Shown here in pieces: positions 24,200 to 33,601 of a stretch of DNA of 64,000 nucleotides. The notes beneath the pieces are model-generated. The model saw nothing but the letters and a program-made list of their open reading frames with translations, was not told the origin of the DNA and ran no database searches. The stretch is from Ceratothoa steindachneri (taxonomy: Eukaryota; Arthropoda; Malacostraca; Isopoda; Cymothoidae), in NCBI GenBank assembly GCA_963969495.1, contig OZ018331.1, positions 146,849,845 to 146,913,844 of the forward strand, in the 5' to 3' direction. A program made the position numbers and the translations under genes. How positions within the stretch are numbered: position 1 is the stretch's first letter; the number at the start of each line of letters is the position of its first letter.

Positions 24200-25225
24200 A
24201 CAGAAATAGTTATACTTGCTATAATAAAAGTATGATCTGGTTTTACTTTGATAGGACGTCTTCTGAATGCTGGACACCCCTAAAAAAAGCCACACAGCAC
24301 CTTTGAGCCGCGCCCCCTCCTTTCTGCCCCACGATCTTTCTAAAATTGCTTGCGCTGATTTTGTTCCGTTACTCCAGGCATATTTTCCTAAAATCAGATA
24401 AGTCATGCTTATCTTGATTTCCGGACCGAGTTTCCATTCCCTCCACAAATTTTCCAGGGGATTTAGCTCTGGAGATTGATTTGGCCATTCCAAAACAATA
24501 ATCATAACTGAATACAGGAAATTCTTGTTGCTTTGCTCTATGCTTAAAGCAAAAACAACCCCATACCATGATTGATCCATCGACGAAATTGACTGTAGGG
24601 ATTGTATTCTTTGGTGGTGAGCTGCTCACTTTTTTTCTCTAAACTCTGCTGAAGGAATTTCAACCTAAAAGTTCTATTTTCCTTTTATCTGACTTAATGA
24701 TTTATTTTCAGAACATTGCCGTTTATTTATATGTCCATTTGCAAGCGCCAAGCGAGCTTTACACGGAGTTTTCTTAACGAATGGGATCTTTCTTGGAGTA
24801 AGAGAAAAGAGATGATAACGACGCAGCCTTCTACTTATTTTAGTATTGATAACTTCAATTCCACTTGTTTCTACCTTTTCCTGCAGGTCATAAAGATTAT
24901 TAGTCTGTGGATTATCAAATAGTGTTATAGCAAGATTTCGAGCTGCACTTATGTTATCAATCGAGGGCGACCTGATCTTTTTGTGCTAAATAAAATTACG
25001 AGACTTCCATTTGCATATTATGGTACTAACTGAATTTAGAGGTACTCTAAGCTGTACGGAGATCTTTTGGTACCTAAGGCCACTCATATGAAGGGATACA
25101 ATTCGTTCGCGAAGATCTATACTGATTTGTTTGCTTTTTCGCATAATAAACTGTTGACGGTACGACTCTCTTGTAACGAAAGACGCAGTAGCTTTACACG
25201 TTAACGAAACAAACCTCATATCTCG
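24200..25225 (-). pseudogene. Tc1-like transposase pseudogene, nearly full length
   Basis: Reading right to left on the minus strand, the N-terminal helix-turn-helix is KQISIDLRERIVSLHMSGLR at about 25,135-25,075, ending in ICKWKSRNF. A second DNA-binding segment, KISRRLRRYHL followed by KKTPCKARLALANGHINK, lies at about 24,830-24,725. TIPTVNFVDGSIMVWGCF is at about 24,605-24,550. The C-terminal catalytic block LEWPNQSPELNPLENLW at about 24,490-24,440 carries the third acidic site. The first-aspartate region is deleted or unreadable and the frame changes several times, so the gene is inactive. Intact relatives excise and insert the element at TA sites. I did not find clear terminal repeats. 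It abuts, tail-to-tail with respect to coding, the fragment at 23,965-24,195. Confidence 0.85.
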
Positions 25226-25467
25226 TTTGGAATATCTTAGATTTCCAGCAACAAATTGAAATTACATAGATCTTAATGAGACATTTTGCACATGTAACCT
25301 ATTTATATTAATTTATATGAATGTGTTGTAAACCTTTGTATTATAATATTTCCCTATTTTCCTTATATAGTTTTTATGTTGACCATTTTTATTCTCTGAT
25401 TGAAAAATTGTATTTATTAAATAAATTTTCACGTGCGTTAAATATTTCATTGATCTGCGTTAAATAA

Positions 25468-25470
<3 letters not shown>
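25226..25470. other. AT-rich spacer
   Basis: No feature recognised. Confidence 0.3.

Positions 25471-25534
<64 letters not shown>
25471..25534. repeat. (TA)n microsatellite
   Basis: About 32 uninterrupted TA units. Translations of this tract as isoleucine-tyrosine repeats are artefacts. Confidence 0.97.
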
Positions 25535-25535
<1 letters not shown>

Positions 25536-27257
25536 TCGTAGATATAAAGGAAAGCGAGCGACCATACGAGAATGAAAGAGGAGAAAATCACACTGTTTAA
25601 CAGAAAATAGGGCTGGGGCAGAAAGTTATTATAATTATCCAATGTTCCTAAGAGGGTCATGTCTCTTTTCTTTAGAATCTTTGGATATTAAGTTTTAAAA
25701 TAATGTTAAAATTGTTCAATATCTATTTTACCCTCTCATTTTATAATTAGCGATTTAAATGCTGCCAAAAACATTCTTCAGAACAGTAATACCACGTCCT
25801 TTTTAATTATAAAAATCCTCTCGTGTGTATTTTTCCGACGCTTTTTTATTACTTCCTCATTTCATAAAATAAGTAAATATTTCACTCTTTTTACAATATA
25901 ATTTTACTCCATACAAATTTCTTGTTTGTGATAATTGTAAAAGATAAGGTAGTTTATTGTCTACAATGTTTTGTTTTTAATCCGGATTTTTTATAAACAG
26001 TGGAAAATCCTTGTTTATCTGCGTGAATCCACCTAACTCAAAATATTCATTGCATTTTGAAATTTAGCTAAATTTATTAATCTTTCTGAGGAGTTTATTA
26101 TCAAAACACAACATCCTGTCCAAATTTCAAATTTTTTCCTGGTATTGTCAAAAGCTTATTCTGAATGAAATTTTCACTATTATAATCCACAATTTTATGT
26201 TTTCCTTTTTCATTCCCCAATTATTTTTTCTGTCATCGTTTAATGCACTCTAGATTAGCTTATGTTTATGTATCTATTTATTTATTTTATAATGCTTTTG
26301 TGTTTCATATTTCCTTCATTTTCCTCCCCTCGCTCTATCATTGTATATGCAAAATAAATTGTGTCCTGATATGGACCTACTTCCTAAATCCGTAAAAGTT
26401 AGCGACCTGAGTCCTACCTCTAAGCCCAAACAGCGGACCCATCTGATATATGAGGACCCATGTAACGTTTGAAACTGTGATGTCTACCAAACCAAGGCTC
26501 CCAAGAGGAATTATGGAGCTCTTCCGGGGTCAGTTGGCCGAGGGACAGCAAATTTGCATAATGTTACTTCACTAGACTGCTCTAATATGACCACTTATCC
26601 TTATCCTTATTTGCACATATAGTATGTGAGTACCTCTGCCACTATCTGATCTCATAATATATAAACCAATTTGTCTCGTAACATCTTCAGTTTGACTCCG
26701 AATATGATTCAAGTTGTATCGAAACGCCTCAGTTTAATAATGTCAGCTAAAATGCTAAGCTACTTTCTTCTTATAAAATATTTGTTGAAATGTTTTTTTG
26801 TAAAGTTATTCTTGAGTTGAAAAAAAATAGTTAAAATATATATATAGTTCTTTGGCATTAATTTCTTTAGTTACCTTGATTTAAAATATAAACATTTTTA
26901 AATTAATAGATTACTACATACAATTTTCCATATTAATTGTTATCCTAAGAAATTAGTTCAAAACTAACTCATTACCATCTAATCTTTGGCATAATAGTAA
27001 AACGATTAATATTAGCAAACTGTCTCTATACTTTCTTATACCAGAACTTCGTTCTCTTAATAAAATTTTTAGAGGAAAACTTCATCATCAACTCTAATTT
27101 CTTCAAAATAAATACAAAATTATCCTTATAACCAGACTCTGTTCGAAAGAGTTCGCTTAAAAATCCCATCTCTTTCGAGCACTGAATTCATATCGTGGAT
27201 GTTGTGAAATGTTTTGTTTCAACTGACGCAACTTCCACAGCAGCTCTTGGTGCTATT

Positions 27258-27287
27258 TGATTCCTGCTATTTTTATAGCAGGAATCA
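27258..27287. other. Perfect 13-bp hairpin with TTTT loop
   Basis: TGATTCCTGCTAT and its exact reverse complement flank a four-base TTTT loop. No flanking coding sequence. It could be a remnant of a miniature inverted-repeat element or chance; the stem is too short for a normal microRNA precursor by itself. Confidence 0.6.
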
Positions 27288-29108
27288 TTCTGTAGAAAAG
27301 AGAAAAATCTTCGACTAGAGAATATACTATATCATGGAGAACACTCATTTCTATTGGTCACCTTAAAGGTGTTGCACCCAATTATTACCTGCAAAAACAA
27401 GAAATTTTGAAACTCTATTCATTATTTATCCTAAGCTAAATCATAATGATGATTCTAGTTCGTTCCATTTAACAATAATGACTTTAGTAGCGGTGTTTTT
27501 TGGCTGTATGCGTTGATTAATAATAGATAGTCGTTTGTATATTTATTTAAATTGGCGTCTAGAATTTTTTCAATAACATATAAATAACCGATTCGGAACT
27601 TTTCTAATCATCCGATCTTGCAGTGTATGGAAGAGTGATTCAGCGGAGTAAGTAGAGAATACTGTTATCACTGGTGTTTGGTTTACATTTTCAAACAAAT
27701 CTCTTGTTTGTTTTGATTTTTTCATAGTCTATAAATGCTTGCTTGTTATTGATATATTTTTTAAATAAGTAGCATTACTTTCTTGTATGTGGAGTTTTGC
27801 TTAAATTATTAACACATAAATTATTAAAATAAATATCCTGTTGGTTTTGATTTTCCTAGTTTTATTTTTACATAATCTACAGTTATTTGTTTTAGGTTGA
27901 GTTTTGCTTACATTAACACAAATTTCCCTTTTTATTTACTATCTTTATTTTTTATTTACTATCTGTATTTAATTCAAAAAGTTAGATAAAAATATTTAAA
28001 TACTTTCATGTAAAATGGAAAAATAAGTAATAACCTTGGTTTGGGATTCATAATGTGTAAAACATTCGTTTTCTTGCCTGAAGATGTTGACATGTAGTTT
28101 TCGAAACGTTGAATCATTAAATTTTTTAAGCAGATACACTTCTTATTAGCTTTAAGGTTTCTAAATAAATGGATAATTTTCAGTAGTTAAATATTCTCTC
28201 TATCATCAAAATTCAACAATAAATACAGTAGAGAAATCGTCCATTTCATTAGTCTCCCAAACTATTGGTAGAAAACCGTGTGTCTTTGTTAGCGAGGTCG
28301 AGAAGACGATAGAAATTCTATCCTCATCTCGAGGCCAAATTTGTATTAATAAGTGGGCAAAATAACTAGTCTAATTTTAGCTGAAAAGAGAGAATTCCAT
28401 TAAATTTCTGCCAATCTGTAATTTATAAATATAGTTGTGAATCTTGAGATTTATCGAATATTGGTTCGACCATTAGATAATTCCCTTGTCCTATCGGAGA
28501 AAGCCAACCCACCCAGGGCAGCTTCCATACAAATCAGAACCCCCGCTCATACGAGATCACCTACAATCTGTAAGTCTGAATTAGTTTTGACAACTTTAAA
28601 ATACTCCCATTCCCAAAGAACTACGAATATTAGAATCACCTTTTATCCGAAAATTAAAACATAATTTAAATAAAAATCAAATAGCATCCAATCTCTACAG
28701 TGTATACTAAATTAATGGTTTTTTTTAGTCTTGCATTAGGTAAATTAGGTTAAATTACACTGTTCACTTTTAGTATTTTACAAATTAGAAACTTTAACTC
28801 CAAACCCTCTTGTGTCTAATACCGATGATTAGGTTATTCCTCCAAACATCTAAATTCGGATAAGTATAAATGGTTTTAACATGAGCGTTATTGGTTTTCG
28901 CCTTTATATTGAAAATCCATTTTGAAATGAACTCGACAAATCAAAACTTGTAAATTTGTGTGTCCTTAGGCTAAGCATCTTTCTATATTCAGTAGTTTGC
29001 CAGGGATTGAAGATGATGGATGTCTCCCTCGAAACAGGGATTTGCAATATATCGATCTTCACACTGTTGTTTCTTTCCTACAGCTACATGTACGTTACTG
29101 TACTTCTT

Positions 29109-29112
<4 letters not shown>

Positions 29113-29145
<33 letters not shown>
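29113..29145. repeat. (TA)n microsatellite
   Basis: About 16 TA units in AT-rich DNA. Confidence 0.95.
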
Positions 29146-29148
<3 letters not shown>

Positions 29149-30685
29149 CAATGAAACTTTAAAGTGGATAACGGAAAAAAATTAGCCTTTCTTTCTCTTT
29201 TATTTTTTGTAACTTCTTAGAAATATAAACCTGACCGTAAAAGTTTAAGAAAGAGGCAGCAAGTAGTTTTACTTTCAAACTCCTTTTTTTGACTTTTCTC
29301 ACTCCTATGAAGTAGAATTAAAAAAGGTGTGAGTGAAGAAGTGGTGGAAAAATAGCTAAAATCTTTTGCAATACTGTGACAGACGGAAAGACAGACGGAA
29401 AGCTATCCTATTAAATAAGAAAAAAAGATGTCGGGTTAAAATTTATTGTTTCCTTTAATATTTAGTTGCCATTTATTATTTGTGTTTTTTAAGATGAGTT
29501 TATATAGATATGAACACCTGGCGATGAATATATTCTTGTTCTTCATATTTATTTTTGGTACTAACGTTTTCATATTATAGTTATAACATTTTAAAAGTGA
29601 AAATAAAATTACATTTTCGTGCTATTTATAATAATGAATAGCAAAGTAATAAGCCTTCAATCACTAGCTTCCTTCTTAATGGAATATTTATATTGATTTA
29701 TTGAGCTATTTGATTTAGGTTATTTCTAGGAGTATCATTATAATATATTTAATAATTTACGCAATTCATTATATTTAAATATTATTTGGTTTGTTAACTT
29801 TAACTAGAATTGCGTCTGCTAGTGGTAGTTTTTTGTTCAGGCCTATTACTTTTAAAGTGTTGATTTTATACTCTAGTTATTAGTGTGTTAATGTTTGATC
29901 CGATATGTATGAGACAAGGTACCGTTGTCTTCGGGGCACCTTTTTTTGCATTCTAATTTATTGGCGATATTCTTTTATTCTAGTCCTTAGTGATTTCTTT
30001 TCAACATTACTATTATCAATTCAAAATAAAATTGAATTTCTGTCTAGTATTGGGTTTGGTGACTTATTGTGGTATCTTTTTATGATTACTCTATTTTTCT
30101 GGATATTGTTTTGTCCATTTTTACCAGGGAAAATCGTTGTTAATGCGATTTGCCTCATTCGCTTTACTTCTGTGTTAATTGGTACCCAGGTAGATAGAGC
30201 CTGTTTCGTATGTTCTATGAATTAGTATGTGTATGATTGATCTTTTTCTATTTTCTAGTGTGAAGGAATTATAGTTTAAGTATACTAATTTGTCTGTTAT
30301 TTTTGTAAATGCTTGCGCTTTTTCTTCATTTGCTGTGTACGTTAGTTTAATATGATGAAAGTTAAATGTTTTGTTATCAGGCTGAGCGAATTTGAAATTA
30401 AATGTAACTTTTTCTTATATTTGTTTAGCTAAGGAAAGGTGGGATATGATGAGGATTATCGAATATTGTTAGTATATTGGTGATGTAGTGTGTATGGAAT
30501 TTAGGGTTGAATGCAATATTTTCGCCAGCATATCCATGGCAGAGTTTGAAAACAGAATTATGAAGTACTCGTGAATGCAGGAATCATCGCTTCTGCAAAT
30601 CGTAATCTAGAAGACACAATCTGTTTTTATCCGCATCCACCGTGAGAGAGATGCCGGTTCGAGTAGCTACCTCTTATAGGAGATC

Positions 30686-30697
30686 TGTACCAGGGGA
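30686..30697 (+). repeat. Target-site duplication, left copy
   Basis: TGTACCAGGGGA, identical to 37,611-37,622. It directly precedes the GC-rich 5' end of the LINE. Confidence 0.9.
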
Positions 30698-31213
30698 CCC
30701 CGTAAGGGGCGCGACGATTTGCCATTCTGGCCGCCGTGCTGACGGGACTCAGCACCCCGTCCGGCCCCAGCCTAGCCTCTCTTCCTTCCTTCAAAACACT
30801 TGTTTCCTCTCTTTTCACAGAACCTCTCCAACAACTTTCTCTGGTCAGCCTCTAATTTCACAGGGTAGATGCTGACCTTCCTTTCAGCCAACCGTCCCGC
30901 ATCGGGGCTGAGGGGGTGGGGGACAATGTTCCCTAACCCCTGAGCTCCGGTCTGGGGTGGCTGGTTTTTAACTACCTGCTTCATCCCCACCCATACCTTC
31001 CTCACATCCCTTTTCCTCTCGTCTTCAAAATCTATCATTTATACGCCGTGTCCAAGGTGGAGCCGCCATGCCGATGGACTGCCAGGCCACCAGGCGGGAG
31101 GGGTGGTCCCAAATGGCGGCGCCTGGCTCTGCTGGGCCTGTAAGCACCTCTCGCAGTGCGGGCTACTGCGAGAGGTGTGCGCTATTGCATCCCGTATTAA
31201 AAGAAGGGTCACC
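30698..31213 (+). promoter_or_regulatory. LINE 5' leader, presumed internal promoter region
   Basis: Sequence between the 5' end and the first good ORF1 ATG. LINEs of this type normally carry their promoter inside the element, downstream of the transcription start. That is general knowledge, not something shown here. The segment 30,812-31,143 is recognisably conserved in the partial element at 22.2 kb despite its age. An ATG at 31,068 opens a competing frame of 147 codons overlapping ORF1. The ORF1 frame itself is open well upstream of 31,214, so an N-terminal extension is possible. Confidence 0.55.
31145..31177 (+). promoter_or_regulatory. Perfect 13-bp stem-loop just upstream of LINE ORF1
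   Basis: CACCTCTCGCAGT pairs exactly with ACTGCGAGAGGTG around the 7-base loop GCGGGCT. It lies 36 bases before the ATG at 31,214. A GC-rich stem at this position could affect translation initiation or mark an RNA-binding site; function is inferred only from position. Confidence 0.6.
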
Positions 31214-33601
31214 ATGCCCAATGATGAAAATCACACCAAAAAAACCCAACCCCCAACTTCCCCAAGAACAACGGAGCCGCCCTCGGGCAGCTCCAGCAAA
31301 AAAATGGAGGTCCCCCCCTGTGCTTGCACAGGGGACCCTCCATATTTCTCTAACCGGAGAGGAGGCTTACTCCTCTCCTTCGCCTACGGGTGCAGGGGCT
31401 CCCCCTCACCCCCTTCTCTGGAGGGGCTTTCGGGCACCTCCCTTTTCCCAGCGGCAGTCCCCTCTTTTCTTTCCAAGGGGACTGCCAAGAAAGCCAGCAG
31501 GCAGCCCTTAGCCAGCCGCTCCCCATCAAAGCGGCTCGGTAGGGCAAACTCCCTTAGGGGGGAGAGGCAAGCCAGGCCCCTTTGGTCGCTTCCCTCAAAA
31601 GACCTGCTGGCAAAAATATTAAACCTTGCCAGGGTCAAGGCCTGTGCCTCCCCAAACAAGACTGGCGACACTGCCAAGGGGACCTGCAATGTCCTGGGAG
31701 GGGATGGCCAACTGGAGGCCCCTCCCGTGATAGACATGGTCCTTGAGGAGACCCAGCCTCAGACGGTAGGGCCTTCCATGGGGGGGAATTCGGGCTCGGC
31801 GCCAAGCACCGAACCCGAGTCCGCCCCTATGCAAGGTCCTCGTCAAATGGCTGAGGGCTCCGAGGCAGTAGAAGGAGGGGAGGGATCTCCTCCGACAGGT
31901 GCCTCTACGACAACCAGGACCTTCTCCATTTCGGAGAGGGACCTGGCTGAGGCCGGTCCATCTGGCCTGGGGGCTTCTGCCGGAGGAGGTGAAAAGCGGA
32001 TTCATTCCCCGCCCTCCTCTCCAAAAAAGAAAATGACTAAAAAGACTAAAAGGACGAAAAAGACTCGGGGCTCCTCTCCATCCGCAGGGGCTGCGGGGAC
32101 GGATGGGTCTGCTGCCACTTTGGTAGGCGACCAAGCCAAGATCGGCACATCCGGCCCCTCTACCCCCTCGTGTGCGGAGCCCCTGACTAAGACCAAGAGT
32201 GCACAGGGCGGAGCCTCGATGACATCGGGGCCCCTCATTCAGAGGTTACCTGGCGTTTTCGAGCCCGCTGGCTTCAAACGCTTCCTCGTTATTCGCTCCA
32301 CTGATGGCACCATGTTGTCCAAGGGCAACATGATCCATCAGAGGAGAGGATTAGCTAGTGCAATTGGTAGAGAGCCGAAGGTGACCCGTTTCTCGGACGG
32401 CAGCCTTCTGGCGAATGCGGCGAATCCCGCCGAGGCGGCCAAGATAAGTGCTCTTCGGACACTTCATGGCACCCCGGTGAGTGTGACGCCGCACTCTACC
32501 ATGAACTTTGTGAAAGGAGTAGTTTATGCGAGGGAACTCGTTGACTACTCCATTGAGGACATCACCCTAGAGCTGGCCGACCATGGGGCGGTCAAGGTCG
32601 AACGTGTGATGAGAAAACAGGGAGGGGCTTCGAGACCCACCCCTACACTCTTCGTCACGTTCCACTGTGACAAGCTCCCTGAGTCGGTGCGTGTCGGTTG
32701 GTACCGCTACCGCGTGAAGGCATTCGTGCCACTGCCGCGGCGGTGCTATTACTGTCACCGCTTCGGCCATACGAATCGCTCATGTAGACGTGCAAAGTCG
32801 GGGTCACCCGAAGTATGTGTAAATTGCTCCAAGGTCGCACACGATAAGTCCAAATCGTGTGTGGCCAAGTGTGTCAATTGCGGAGAGCCGCACCCTGCTT
32901 CTTCGAAGCAATGTGGTACATATCTCCTGGAGAAAGAAATCCTGGCCGTTCAGGCCCAGGATAGACTCTCATTCCGCGAGGCTAAGGACTTGGTCCTGGC
33001 GCGCCCAGCTCTGCCTGGGACGTCATATGCCTCAGTAGTTCGAAAGGCACCCTCTGCTCCTGGCCCATCCAGGCCAACGTGCATGGTTGTTTCCGCGCCC
33101 ATTCGGAGCCCTTCTGCGCGCTCTACCCAACCCGGGCGCTCCCCTGGTAAAGCTGGCGGCAAAAAGGGTTCATACCCAGCCCCGGCTAAAATCAGGGCTC
33201 CCCCCTCTTCCCCCAGCGTGACCGTTTCCCGCAAGGCGAAACGGCCACGCGCCTCCACCGAGTCGTTAGACTCACAGGAGGCAACACCCCTGAAGATGGT
33301 CGCTAGGCCATCTTCCGGGGTTCCTAAAGCTGTCCCCCGAAAGGAGGACAGCAACAAAGGAGCTTCGGCTCCTTCGCCCACGCCCCGAGGTGGAGCGAGT
33401 GGCTCGGAGACGGTGGTTCCTCGAAAAGAGGCCCCCCGCCTCCGAAGCCGCAGCGCCCGCCTAAGGTTTCGAGGCGGATGGAGGAAAAGACTCGCATGGC
33501 GAGCCCAACCTCCCCCAATAAGTCCTCGAAGGCGACAGCGCTTTGTCCGGCCAACAGCGCCCGGGGTTCTGCCCCCGGGAAGCGTACGGCCATTCCCGTG
33601 A
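31214..33601 (+). CDS. LINE ORF1: gag-like nucleic-acid-binding protein with three zinc knuckles
   Basis: Predicted to bind the element's RNA and form the ribonucleoprotein needed for retrotransposition. The ATG at 31,214 (context CACCATGC) gives 795 codons; the frame is open further upstream, so the true start could be earlier. The first 300 or so residues are rich in Ser, Pro, Gly and Lys, with a basic KKKMTKKTKRTKKT patch. A globular part follows with RFLVIRSTDG and GWYRYRVKAFVPLPRRC. Three knuckles then come in tandem around residues 511-560: CYYCHRFGHTNRSC (CX2CX4HX4C), CVNCSKVAHDKSKSC (CX2CX4HX5C) and CVNCGEPHPASSKQC (CX2CX3HX6C). After these comes EKEILAVQAQ...SFREAKDLV, typical of I/Jockey/R1 gag proteins. 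The C-terminus is basic, Pro/Ser-rich and probably disordered. It overlaps ORF2 by 80 bases of open frame. No internal stop. Confidence 0.9.
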   Translation: MPNDENHTKKTQPPTSPRTTEPPSGSSSKKMEVPPCACTGDPPYFSNRRGGLLLSFAYGCRGSPSPPSLEGLSGTSLFPAAVPSFLSKGTAKKASRQPLASRSPSKRLGRANSLRGERQARPLWSLPSKDLLAKILNLARVKACASPNKTGDTAKGTCNVLGGDGQLEAPPVIDMVLEETQPQTVGPSMGGNSGSAPSTEPESAPMQGPRQMAEGSEAVEGGEGSPPTGASTTTRTFSISERDLAEAGPSGLGASAGGGEKRIHSPPSSPKKKMTKKTKRTKKTRGSSPSAGAAGTDGSAATLVGDQAKIGTSGPSTPSCAEPLTKTKSAQGGASMTSGPLIQRLPGVFEPAGFKRFLVIRSTDGTMLSKGNMIHQRRGLASAIGREPKVTRFSDGSLLANAANPAEAAKISALRTLHGTPVSVTPHSTMNFVKGVVYARELVDYSIEDITLELADHGAVKVERVMRKQGGASRPTPTLFVTFHCDKLPESVRVGWYRYRVKAFVPLPRRCYYCHRFGHTNRSCRRAKSGSPEVCVNCSKVAHDKSKSCVAKCVNCGEPHPASSKQCGTYLLEKEILAVQAQDRLSFREAKDLVLARPALPGTSYASVVRKAPSAPGPSRPTCMVVSAPIRSPSARSTQPGRSPGKAGGKKGSYPAPAKIRAPPSSPSVTVSRKAKRPRASTESLDSQEATPLKMVARPSSGVPKAVPRKEDSNKGASAPSPTPRGGASGSETVVPRKEAPRLRSRSARLRFRGGWRKRLAWRAQPPPISPRRRQRFVRPTAPGVLPPGSVRPFP

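Larger units (their letters stand above)
25535..30685. other. Long AT-rich intergenic region
   Basis: About 5 kb with no recognised gene. It holds a GC-richer patch at about 26,370-26,570 of unknown origin, a perfect hairpin at 27,258-27,287, and a TA microsatellite at 29,113-29,145. A minus-strand stretch around 30,360-30,170 includes KLTYTANEEKAQAFTKIT. It looks faintly like the linker between endonuclease and reverse transcriptase of a LINE, but I could not confirm neighbouring domains. Its right edge is the target site of the full-length LINE. Confidence 0.5.

Noticed and set aside
25460..25660. Open frames of isoleucine-tyrosine repeats (also at 28,956-29,185 and 51,709-52,017)
   Set aside because: They are translations of TA and TC microsatellites, not proteins.
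30170..30360. Minus-strand NEEKAQAFTKIT resembling a LINE linker
   Set aside because: No endonuclease or reverse transcriptase motif on either side.
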